Source: Phycisphaerae bacterium
GTDB taxonomy: Bacteria; Planctomycetota; Phycisphaerae; Sedimentisphaerales; Anaerobacaceae
Reading direction: 5' to 3'
DNA: 5,753 nt
NCBI GenBank assembly: GCA_030609625.1
Contig: JAUWBX010000167.1
Span: 1-5,753 of the forward strand
The notes beneath the pieces were generated by a model. The model had not been told where the DNA came from, did not search any database, and saw only the letters and a program-made list of their open reading frames with translations. Positions 1 to 5,539 of the stretch are shown in pieces. Positions within the stretch are counted from its first letter, which is position 1; the number at the start of each line of letters is the position of its first letter. Position numbers and translations under genes: made by a program.

Positions 1-1896
1 AAGAGCGTGGTTGAGCAATGCCGAGAACATAAGGACGAAATGAGGCGGCGGCGCCATCAGGATATCACGGCGATACGGAACATTATGGATAACTATCGCC
101 CGGACGCAGAGCTGTTTCTTGGCGGCGTCAGTATGGTAGCAGACGACATGATTACCTTCATTAAGAACGACTTGAAGGTCTTTGGTATCGGGGTCCTGCT
201 CTTTTTGATTCTTATGCTGTTTATTATCTTCAGGAGAATACGCTGGATATGCCTGCCGCTGCTCTGCTGCGTGGTCTCCGTAATCTGCATGATTGGTCTG
301 TTAGGATGGTTCGGCTGGGAGGTAACGGTCATATCCTCCAATTTCATCTCTTTGCAGCTTATCATCACCTTAGCTATTGTGATTCATCTGATTGTACGTT
401 ACCGGGAGCTGCTTGTCCGGAATCCACAAGCCCCCAATCGCCAACTGATTCTCGATACCGTTCTTCTTAAACTGAAACCCTGTGTGTATGCGGTACTGAC
501 CACGATTGCCGGTTTTGGGTCCCTTGTGCTTTGTAACATCCTGCCGGTCATCACGTTCGGCTGGATGATGATTGCAGGTTTGATTGTGTCCCTGCTCGTA
601 ACCTTTCTGCTTTTCCCAGCCGTGCTGATACTAATACCTAAAGAAACGCCACCCAAAACGGGCGAATGGCGTTTTTCCATAACATCCATATTAGCGAGAT
701 TTACCGAGGCCCACGGCGTGCTGACCGTAGGAATTAGCAGCCTGGTCCTCCTCGGCAGCCTCATTGGCATCTTGAAATTAGATGTGGAAAACAGTTTTAT
801 CGATTACTTTCACAAAAACACCGAGATTCACCAGGGCATGAAATTAATCGACCAGCGCCTGGGCGGTACCACTCCCCTTGATGTCATCATAGATTTCGAG
901 GAACCTGACACTCAGGCAGCATCAACCGAGCCTGCCGTGACGGAAAGTGACGATAACTTCGACGAATTCGATGAGTTCGAGGAATACGACGAAGCCGCAG
1001 CGGATGAGAAATACTGGTTTAACGCCGAAAAGATGGACCGCGTTAAAACCGTACACCATTATCTTGACAACCTGCCGGAAACCGGCAAGGTGTTATCATT
1101 GGCCACCTTATTGACAATTACGGAGAAGTTAAACAGCGGCAAGCCTTTAGACAGTTTTGAGCTTGCTTTGCTCTATAACGAAACCCCGGACGAATTCAAG
1201 ACCATGCTCATCAAGCCCTACGTCTCGGTAGAGCATAATCAGGTCCGCTTTTGGGCCCGAGTCAGGGATTCTGACAAGAGTCTGAGGCGTAACGAACTGC
1301 TGAATAAGATAAAGAAGGACATCACCGGCATCTTAGAGCTTAACGAGGAAAATATCCATCTGGCCGGCCTGCTGGTCCTGTACAACAACATGCTGCAAAG
1401 CCTGTTCGGCTCCCAGATACTGACATTGGGCATTACCGTGCTGTTGCTGACCGGGATGTTTCTGGTACTGTTTAGGTCGTTGAAAATAGCCCTAATCGCC
1501 TTGCTCCCCAACGTGCTTTCCGTCGCGGTCGTGCTCGGCGTGATGGGCTGGCTGAATATCCCTCTCGATATGATGACCATAACCATAGCGGCCATCAGCA
1601 TAGGAATTGCCGTCGATAACACGATTCACTATATCCACCGATTCAAAGACGAATTTCAGAAAGACCGCAGGTATCTGCCAACGATGCACCGATGCCATGG
1701 AAGCATCGGCCACGCCATGTATTATACTTCGATTACTATTATCATCGGTTTTTCCATCCTGGCCCTGTCCAATTTCATTCCCAGTGTTTATTTCGGCCTG
1801 CTGACCGGATTAGCAATGTTCATTGCACTTCTTGCCGCCCTTACCCTCCTGCCGCAAATGCTGATTCTTGTGAAACCTTTTGGCAAAGAGACTTGA
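1..1896 (+). CDS. RND-superfamily (MMPL/COG1033-like) transporter, 5' end outside the window
   Basis: Likely inner-membrane, proton-driven RND exporter, probably for a lipid or other hydrophobic substrate. The frame is open to base 1. The GTG at 7 is only the first possible start codon in view, not a convincing start, because the protein begins inside a periplasmic loop. Counting that GTG as residue 1, hydrophobic segments lie at about 58-76, 80-102, 108-131, 159-179, 184-210, 237-256, 467-489, 493-516, 522-543, 570-591 and 593-622. That is eleven of the twelve RND helices, so TM1 and the first large periplasmic loop are missing to the left. The two halves are pseudo-symmetric. TM10 has SIGIAVDNTIH, with D537 and H541 in the proton-relay position; the matching TM4 segment (TLAIVIH) has A123 where Asp is usual. 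The second periplasmic loop (about 257-466) contains an acidic tract at 313-334. The gene ends TGA and is followed 65 nt later by an mlaA-like gene, which supports a lipid-transport role. The family call is secure; the substrate is inferred. Confidence 0.9.
   Translation, partial: KSVVEQCREHKDEMRRRRHQDITAIRNIMDNYRPDAELFLGGVSMVADDMITFIKNDLKVFGIGVLLFLILMLFIIFRRIRWICLPLLCCVVSVICMIGLLGWFGWEVTVISSNFISLQLIITLAIVIHLIVRYRELLVRNPQAPNRQLILDTVLLKLKPCVYAVLTTIAGFGSLVLCNILPVITFGWMMIAGLIVSLLVTFLLFPAVLILIPKETPPKTGEWRFSITSILARFTEAHGVLTVGISSLVLLGSLIGILKLDVENSFIDYFHKNTEIHQGMKLIDQRLGGTTPLDVIIDFEEPDTQAASTEPAVTESDDNFDEFDEFEEYDEAAADEKYWFNAEKMDRVKTVHHYLDNLPETGKVLSLATLLTITEKLNSGKPLDSFELALLYNETPDEFKTMLIKPYVSVEHNQVRFWARVRDSDKSLRRNELLNKIKKDITGILELNEENIHLAGLLVLYNNMLQSLFGSQILTLGITVLLLTGMFLVLFRSLKIALIALLPNVLSVAVVLGVMGWLNIPLDMMTITIAAISIGIAVDNTIHYIHRFKDEFQKDRRYLPTMHRCHGSIGHAMYYTSITIIIGFSILALSNFIPSVYFGLLTGLAMFIALLAALTLLPQMLILVKPFGKET
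958..993 (+). repeat. 9-bp-period coding repeat encoding aromatic-acidic-acidic triplets
   Basis: Four consecutive codon triplets encode FDE, FDE, FEE and YDE (residues 318-329 counting the GTG at 7 as 1), within a tract with 13 acidic residues out of 22 (313-334). It lies in the second periplasmic loop of the RND transporter. The strict three-residue period suggests origin by slippage, followed by synonymous drift (GAC/GAT, GAA/GAG). Confidence 0.8.
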
Positions 1897-1950
1897 TAGT
1901 CCGAACCGATTACTATAAGATGGCATCAAGAGAATCAAACACAATCGTCA

Positions 1951-1960
1951 AAAGGAAAGG
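1951..1960 (+). promoter_or_regulatory. Ribosome binding site of the mlaA-like gene
   Basis: The purine-rich stretch AAAGGAAAGG sits directly before ATG 1962, with its AGGA core 4 nt upstream. It favours this start over the in-frame ATG at 1920, which has no good Shine-Dalgarno sequence and would add 14 residues before the signal peptide. Confidence 0.6.
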
Positions 1961-1961
1961 T

Positions 1962-2738
1962 ATGAAACTACAGGCTTTGTCTATTGTTATCCTGACCGTT
2001 ATGACTGCCGGCTGCGCGGTCTCCGGGAAAAACCCCTCTTCTAACTACGGTACACTAACTTCAAACAATCCTGCCGAGCTAACTGCCGATGAAGATTTTG
2101 ATTTTCTGGAAGATGAGCTTGACGAGCGGATAGTGGAGGTGGCCGACCCACTGGAGCCTTTGAATCGGTTAATGTACAACGTGAATGACGCACTCTACTT
2201 CTGGGTGTTCAAACCCTGTGCCCAGACATACAAAGCAGTCGTACCGGAACCGGCTCGAATCGGCGTGCGCAATTTCTTTCATAATCTCACTACGCCCGTT
2301 CGTTACGTAAACTGCCTGTTGCAGGGAAAAGGCGATTCCGCCGACACCGAGCTGCGCCGGTTTCTGGTCAATACCACAGTAGGTGTTTTGGGGTTCGGCG
2401 ACCCGGCCAGAGACCAATACGGACTGGAACCCGCCCAGGAGGACTTCGGACAGACATTAGCGATACATGGCTTAGGCAACGGCTTCTATATCGTCTGGCC
2501 ACTATTAGGCCCATCCACCGTACGGGATTCGTTGGGTATGGTGGGTGATGTGTATCTCAATCCCGTGCGCTACGTGGAACCCTGGGAGACTTCGATATAT
2601 ATTTCCGCGGAGAAGGGTATCAACGAGGGCTCATTTCACATCGGAGAGTACGAAGACTTCAAAGCTGCATCCCTGGAACCTTACATAGCGATGCGAGAAG
2701 CCTATATTCAATACCGAAACAAAAAAATACAAGAGTAA
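1962..2738 (+). CDS. mlaA: MlaA/VacJ-family outer-membrane lipoprotein
   Basis: 258-aa lipoprotein. In E. coli, MlaA is the outer-membrane part of the Mla pathway and removes phospholipids from the outer leaflet; here that role is inferred by family. The N-terminus is a lipoprotein signal: K2, a hydrophobic core (LSIVILTVMT) and lipobox TAGC with Cys18. The +2 residue is Ala, so there is no Asp-type inner-membrane retention signal by the E. coli rule. Family motifs follow in order: DPLEPLNR (62-69), YNVNDALYFWVFKP (72-85), VRNFFHNLTTPVRYVN (102-117), RRFLVNTTVG (132-141), DFGQTL (161-166), WPLLGPSTVRD (179-189) and a C-terminal EPYIAMREAYIQ (239-250) closely resembling the E. coli MlaA tail. 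A linker between the lipidated Cys and the core is strongly acidic (43-56, DEDFDF...). The gene follows the RND transporter gene by 65 nt on the same strand, with no clear promoter between them, so an operon is likely. The start at 1962 is set by the ribosome binding site and signal peptide; ATG 1920 is a weaker alternative. Confidence 0.93.
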   Translation: MKLQALSIVILTVMTAGCAVSGKNPSSNYGTLTSNNPAELTADEDFDFLEDELDERIVEVADPLEPLNRLMYNVNDALYFWVFKPCAQTYKAVVPEPARIGVRNFFHNLTTPVRYVNCLLQGKGDSADTELRRFLVNTTVGVLGFGDPARDQYGLEPAQEDFGQTLAIHGLGNGFYIVWPLLGPSTVRDSLGMVGDVYLNPVRYVEPWETSIYISAEKGINEGSFHIGEYEDFKAASLEPYIAMREAYIQYRNKKIQE

Positions 2739-2768
2739 CGCTCTTTTACGTTCCAATCGACAACTGTC

Positions 2769-2817
2769 ATTGCCAGGCCCCCGCAGAGTTTGTGCCTGCG
2801 AAAGCGGGTATGGCAAT
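2769..2817. repeat. Intergenic palindromic element with ATTGCCA/TGGCAAT ends
   Basis: The outer arms ATTGCCA (2769-2775) and TGGCAAT (2811-2817) are perfect inverted repeats. Inside, CGCAG (2782-2786) pairs with CTGCG (2796-2800) around a 9-nt loop, and CCCGC (2780-2784) can alternatively pair with GCGGG (2804-2808). It resembles the dispersed 'TGTCATTGC...GGCAATCTC' type intergenic repeat known from many environmental bacterial genomes, and may be a small non-autonomous element. Only one copy is in the window, so its dispersed nature cannot be shown here. Confidence 0.6.
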
Positions 2818-2833
2818 CTCTTGAAATTGGTAG

Positions 2834-2860
2834 GGTGGGGCCTGCCCCACCATTCTTTTA
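2834..2860 (+). terminator. GC-rich hairpin with T-rich tail, candidate terminator of the RND-mlaA operon
   Basis: GGTGGGGC (2834-2841) and GCCCCACC (2844-2851) form a perfect 8-bp inverted repeat; a realistic fold has a 7-bp stem with a 4-nt loop. On the + strand it is followed by ATTCTTTTATTT, a loose T tract, 95 nt after the mlaA stop. On the - strand there is no T tract, so it is a poorer terminator for the convergent gene. The sequence also resembles a common GTAGGGTGGG...CCCACC intergenic palindrome, so it may be a repeat element used as a terminator. Confidence 0.55.
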
Positions 2861-2878
2861 TTTGGGGTTTTCTTTATA

Positions 2879-2901
2879 CTAATTCTCTAATTCACTAATT
2901 A
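2879..2901. repeat. Short AT-rich 8-bp tandem repeat at the end of the GLUG gene
   Basis: CTAATTCT, CTAATTCA and a partial CTAATTA follow one another with an 8-bp period. The last copy supplies the TAG stop of the - strand gene (2895-2897) and its final Asn codons. Short and of unknown significance. Confidence 0.5.
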
Positions 2902-4373
2902 TTACCACCTGCCAGCCAGTTTTCAAAAAAGATTTCAAGGTCATTGACATCGACTGTACCGGAGAAGTCAAGGTCTGTACCCTGACAATAATCATTGCTT
3001 AAATCGCAGTTATCATCCCGCCAGTGGTCAGCGAAAAAGGCAAAATCGATAAAGTTAACGCCATCCGGGCAGAGAAAATCACCGACAGGAATCTGCCAGA
3101 AGAACACGGGATAATTCATTCCCTCACAGATTGTCCAGAGGTTCCAGAAGTCCCAGCCTGTGGACCAGAACGTGCTGAGCATCTGCATCTGGACAGTAGT
3201 TTTGCCCGTCCCGCCGGCGCTGGTTAATTGGCCACTGGTTTGAGTATCCCAGAAAGATTTGTAAACCGCGATTGAACCGTCCCCTACCAGTCCGCCGACA
3301 TACATCGTTCCTGTAACGCCGCCTATTGAATAGCAGTTGGAGATTGTGCCCGACAGAAAATTCCTTCCGACCAGGCCGCCGACATAGTAATCCCCTGCAA
3401 CGCTGCCGGTTGAATAGCAGTTGGTGATTGTGCCACGAAAATTCCTTCCGACCAGGCCGCCGACAGACAAATCTCCCGAAACGCTGCCGCCATGCGCGTA
3501 ACAGTTGGTGATTGTGCCATCCCAATTGCCTCCTACCAGTCCGCCGACATACCAATGTCCCGAAACGCTGCCGCCATGCGCGTAACAGTTGGTGATTGTG
3601 CCATCCCAATTGCCTCCGACCAGTCCGCCGACATTAATCCTTCCCGAAACACTGCCTGTGGAATAGCAGTTGGATATCATACGAGTGGATATCATACCAG
3701 GCCACAACGAGATGAAATCCTTATTCGATCCCACCAGGCCGCCGACACTATTATCACCCGAAACGTCGCCGCTTGAATAGCAGTTGCTGATTGTGTCGTC
3801 ATTGTCTCCCACCAGGCCGCCGACATTATCATCGCCCGAAACGCTGCCGCCCTCAGCATAGCAGTTGCTGATATTTCCGCCTTCTAGGTCGCCTACCAGC
3901 GAACCAACATACCCTCCTGTTCCCGCATCAACATTAGGGTCAACCAATCCCAAATCTTTGATCTCTGCGTTGGAGTCATCAACGTATCCGAAAAGTCCAA
4001 TGTAGGATGTACCTGTCGAAGTATAGCTGAAGTTTGAGATTTTCTTGCCGTTGCCGTCAAAAACTCCGCTGAAGGCATTACCCTTCGAAGTCCCAATGAT
4101 ATTGAAATCTGTTCCGGTGAAGCTGCTAAGGTTTATATCAGCCATCAGCTTAAAGTGCTTGTCCCAGTCCTCTTCATGCAGGCCGATTTCATTCATCTGC
4201 TCGGCTGTGTAAATCAGGTATGGGTAGTCCGATTCTCCGGTGCCGCCGCCATATTGTGCCTCGGCCGCTCGGCCGAATAAACAGATGGCAAGCAATACAA
4301 CCAACGGCATTGTTAATTTACCGCTTTGTTTGCGAGGCCCTGACAGGCTGAGAGTTGTGTTTAAAGTAGGCAT
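2895..4373 (-). CDS. Secreted GLUG-repeat protein with C-terminal dockerin-like domain
   Basis: 492-aa predicted exported protein of unknown specific function. It has a signal peptide with a basic N-region (R14, K15, K19), hydrophobic core (MPLVVLLAICLF, 22-33) and likely cleavage at AEA-Q (39/40). Residues 50-150 form a lead-in with 'YTAEQMNEIG', 'FKLMADINL' and 'FSGVFDGNGKKISNF', as seen before GLUG repeats. VGGLVG-type motifs then recur at 156, 184, 210, 248, 276, 304, 331 and 359, alternating with seven (T/S)NCY motifs (GLUG family, PF07581 type). A conserved post-repeat segment (371-426, 'FWDTQTSG...YPVFFW') follows. The tail (432-489) is dockerin-like: a degenerate first half and a second Ca-loop pattern D467-x-D469-x-S471-G-x-V-D475-x-x-D478. 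GLUG regions are found in bacterial surface and adhesin-like proteins; the dockerin-like tail suggests attachment or sorting, which is inference. ATG 4373 is chosen over the upstream frame opening at 4481 because it has a strong ribosome binding site and lies after the promoter. Confidence 0.9.
   Translation of the reverse strand: MPTLNTTLSLSGPRKQSGKLTMPLVVLLAICLFGRAAEAQYGGGTGESDYPYLIYTAEQMNEIGLHEEDWDKHFKLMADINLSSFTGTDFNIIGTSKGNAFSGVFDGNGKKISNFSYTSTGTSYIGLFGYVDDSNAEIKDLGLVDPNVDAGTGGYVGSLVGDLEGGNISNCYAEGGSVSGDDNVGGLVGDNDDTISNCYSSGDVSGDNSVGGLVGSNKDFISLWPGMISTRMISNCYSTGSVSGRINVGGLVGGNWDGTITNCYAHGGSVSGHWYVGGLVGGNWDGTITNCYAHGGSVSGDLSVGGLVGRNFRGTITNCYSTGSVAGDYYVGGLVGRNFLSGTISNCYSIGGVTGTMYVGGLVGDGSIAVYKSFWDTQTSGQLTSAGGTGKTTVQMQMLSTFWSTGWDFWNLWTICEGMNYPVFFWQIPVGDFLCPDGVNFIDFAFFADHWRDDNCDLSNDYCQGTDLDFSGTVDVNDLEIFFENWLAGGNN
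3474..3634 (-). repeat. Near-identical 84-bp tandem duplication within the GLUG array
   Basis: Bases 3474-3550 match 3558-3634 with one difference seen by eye (T3534 versus G3618), at an exact 84-bp (28-codon) period. They encode two copies of NWDGTITNCYAHGGSVSG. Other units of the array have diverged far more, so this is the youngest duplication. Confidence 0.9.
3671..3697 (-). repeat. In-frame 15-bp microduplication (MISTR/MISNC)
   Basis: TGGATATCATAC occurs at 3671-3682 and again at 3686-3697, a 15-bp period that keeps the reading frame and produces MIS-TR-MIS-N in the atypically long GLUG spacer. It probably arose by slippage. Confidence 0.8.
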
Positions 4374-4380
4374 ATTTTGT

Positions 4381-4387
4381 CCTCCTT
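4381..4387 (-). promoter_or_regulatory. Strong ribosome binding site of the GLUG gene
   Basis: AAGGAGG on the - strand, 7 nt before ATG 4373. It is a full match to the Shine-Dalgarno core and fixes the start of the secreted protein at MPTLN. Confidence 0.9.
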
Positions 4388-4422
4388 CAAAGAAAGCCTG
4401 GAGTATTTTTTGGATACCTACG

Positions 4423-4451
4423 ATTTTATCAGTTATAAGACCTAAAGTCAA
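4423..4451 (-). promoter_or_regulatory. Sigma70-type promoter of the GLUG gene
   Basis: On the - strand, TTGACT (-35, 4446-4451) is separated by exactly 17 bp from TAAAAT (-10, 4423-4428), with an extended -10 TGA just before it. Transcription would start near 4416, giving a leader of about 43 nt. It lies in the 154-nt gap after the prepilin-like gene, so the GLUG gene can be expressed independently of that gene. Confidence 0.75.
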
Positions 4452-4527
4452 GCGTAAATCGCAAGCCTCGGCAACCAGCAACCAATTTAGCAGTCAGTTA
4501 TCCATCGTCAGCCATCCGTCTTCCGTG

Positions 4528-5517
4528 CTATGGCTCTTTCTCTGCCGAATACCCCAGCCTACCCCACGTGGCCTTTTGCAGCCTCTGAAGGTCGTACAGG
4601 CCATCCTCGGTCTGCGGCTCGTAGTCGCCCTCTTGCAGGACTTCACTGGACAGACTATTATGAGGAGGAAGCAGCTTGCGAGGCATTTCCACGGTCTCGC
4701 GACCCTTCCATTTCCAGTACTCCACGTGTCCGTCTGCCATAGAGAGCGTAGTACCGTCGCTATGGCGTATCGGAGGAGCACTGGTCCAGTCCCATTTAGG
4801 ATAGAGATAATGGACATAGAAATGATTGCCAACTGGTGTTTCTCCCATATCGATAAAGACCGCACGCTGAGCTGCACCGGGACTTATGATATCTGTGAGT
4901 CTGGTGAGTCGCAGTACAGTCTTGCCGACGCGTTTGCCGAGTTTTTGCACTCCGCTATCCGGCAAGTACGTCCCTTCCACGGGATAGCCGTTTGCGGCTA
5001 TGACCGTGGAGTACGTGACAAAATGGCCGGCCTGGCCCCGGGGGCAGCGGTAAACATCGATGTCCCGGACGTAGGGCCACAGTGCGCCTTTGTCCGGGTG
5101 CTCTATCACCGCAGAACGGCTCTCAGGAAACAAAAAGGCCCTGCCCAGCCAACCTCTCAGATCGAGGCGAAACGTTTGCGTCCTACTGAAGGCACTGCCC
5201 CGGACGATCTTGCCATCGTGGTCTTCGGCATAGACGACCCACGCTAAGGTGAGCTGCCTGAGATTGCTCAGACAGACTGTACGCTGACCTCGTTCTCGAG
5301 CCAGGTTTAGCACCGGTATGAGGATCGCTATCAAGAGCGCTATGACAGCAATCACCACCAGCAGCTCAATGAGTGTAAAGGCCTGACGTTGACGAACTGA
5401 TGGGGAACGGCGAGCTATCGTGCCTGACCGACGGAACCTGCACCGCCCCGCAAGCCGATGTGCACTCACTATCGGCCTAATCAGAAGGCTATTGCGCTTG
5501 GCGATTTCACCTGCCAT
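4528..5517 (-). CDS. Prepilin-type N-terminal methylation domain, H-X9-DG family protein
   Basis: 329-aa pseudopilin-like protein of a family with many paralogues in planctomycetes. After a long basic leader (1-46), the type IV pilin/type II secretion motif AFTLIELLVV begins at A46; cleavage is expected between A46 and F47, with Glu at mature position 5 (E51). Ala replaces the usual Gly at -1, which I recall as common in these planctomycete proteins. The helix runs about 47-70, followed by CLSNLRQL (82-89), typical of the family. The C-terminal region has H252-X9-DG263 inside RHSDGTTLSMADGHVEYWKW and a closing 'GLYDLQRLQKATWGRLGYS'. The role is unknown: an export or pilus-like apparatus, or a membrane-anchored envelope protein. 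ATG 5517 is chosen because AAGGGAG lies 5 nt upstream; ATG 5520 directly before it, and ATG 5586/5592 further up, are alternatives. A typical leader is only about 6-20 residues, so the 46-residue leader is odd. The gene is upstream of the GLUG gene on the same strand, 154 nt apart. Confidence 0.88.
   Translation of the reverse strand: MAGEIAKRNSLLIRPIVSAHRLAGRCRFRRSGTIARRSPSVRQRQAFTLIELLVVIAVIALLIAILIPVLNLARERGQRTVCLSNLRQLTLAWVVYAEDHDGKIVRGSAFSRTQTFRLDLRGWLGRAFLFPESRSAVIEHPDKGALWPYVRDIDVYRCPRGQAGHFVTYSTVIAANGYPVEGTYLPDSGVQKLGKRVGKTVLRLTRLTDIISPGAAQRAVFIDMGETPVGNHFYVHYLYPKWDWTSAPPIRHSDGTTLSMADGHVEYWKWKGRETVEMPRKLLPPHNSLSSEVLQEGDYEPQTEDGLYDLQRLQKATWGRLGYSAEKEP
5284..5421 (-). repeat. 138-bp direct repeat, copy 1 (inside the intact prepilin gene)
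   Basis: This segment encodes TIARRSPSVRQRQA plus the pilin helix, and is repeated 332 bp away at 5616-5753. By eye the first 47 nt (leader to FT) agree at 45 positions, while the remaining 91 nt agree at about 66. The second copy runs off the window, so the true length is unknown. Confidence 0.85.
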
Positions 5518-5522
5518 CATCT

Positions 5523-5529
5523 CTCCCTT
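5523..5529 (-). promoter_or_regulatory. Ribosome binding site of the prepilin-like gene
   Basis: AAGGGAG on the - strand, 5 nt before ATG 5517 and 2 nt before ATG 5520. It is the best Shine-Dalgarno match near the frame opening and argues against the upstream ATGs at 5586 and 5592. Confidence 0.6.
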
Positions 5530-5539
5530 AAAACAGGCA

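Larger units (their letters stand above)
3279..3908 (-). repeat. GLUG tandem repeat region, eight units of about 26-28 residues
   Basis: Encodes residues about 156-365 of the secreted protein. Successive VGGLVG motifs are spaced 28, 26, 38, 28, 28, 27 and 28 residues apart. The one long spacing (38) carries an extra segment 'FISLWPGMISTRM' around residues 220-232. The unit consensus reads SVSGxxxVGGLVGxNxxGTIxNCYxxG. Confidence 0.9.

Noticed and set aside
1892..1918. Possible promoter TTGATA...TATAAG between the transporter gene and mlaA
   Set aside because: The spacer is only about 15 bp and the -35 overlaps the stop codon region. It is too weak to claim, and read-through from the transporter gene is simpler.
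1692..1961. N-terminal extension of the mlaA frame back to 1692
   Set aside because: It overlaps the end of the transporter gene and would bury the lipoprotein signal peptide about 90 residues inside. The start at 1962 has a ribosome binding site and a proper lipobox position.
2834..2851. Terminator for the - strand GLUG gene
   Set aside because: On that strand the hairpin is followed by CTACCAATTTC without a T tract. It could still act as a weak bidirectional stop, but this is not supported enough to annotate.
3124..3609. - strand frame encoding a repeated WHNHQLLRAWRQRFG pattern
   Set aside because: The repetition only mirrors the GLUG DNA repeats in another frame; the GLUG frame has the signal peptide, promoter and family motifs.
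3279..3908. CRISPR-like array because of regular repeats
   Set aside because: The repeats are in frame, coding, imperfect, and without unique spacers; they encode GLUG units.
4374..4481. N-terminal extension of the GLUG protein to the ATG at 4481
   Set aside because: It would lie upstream of the predicted promoter and transcription start, and the strong Shine-Dalgarno sequence lies immediately before 4373.
4240..5247. Long + strand open frame of 335 codons antisense to the prepilin-like gene and the GLUG gene start
   Set aside because: It overlaps two well-supported - strand genes, crosses the GLUG promoter, and its translation shows no recognisable motif or domain pattern. It is a composition shadow.
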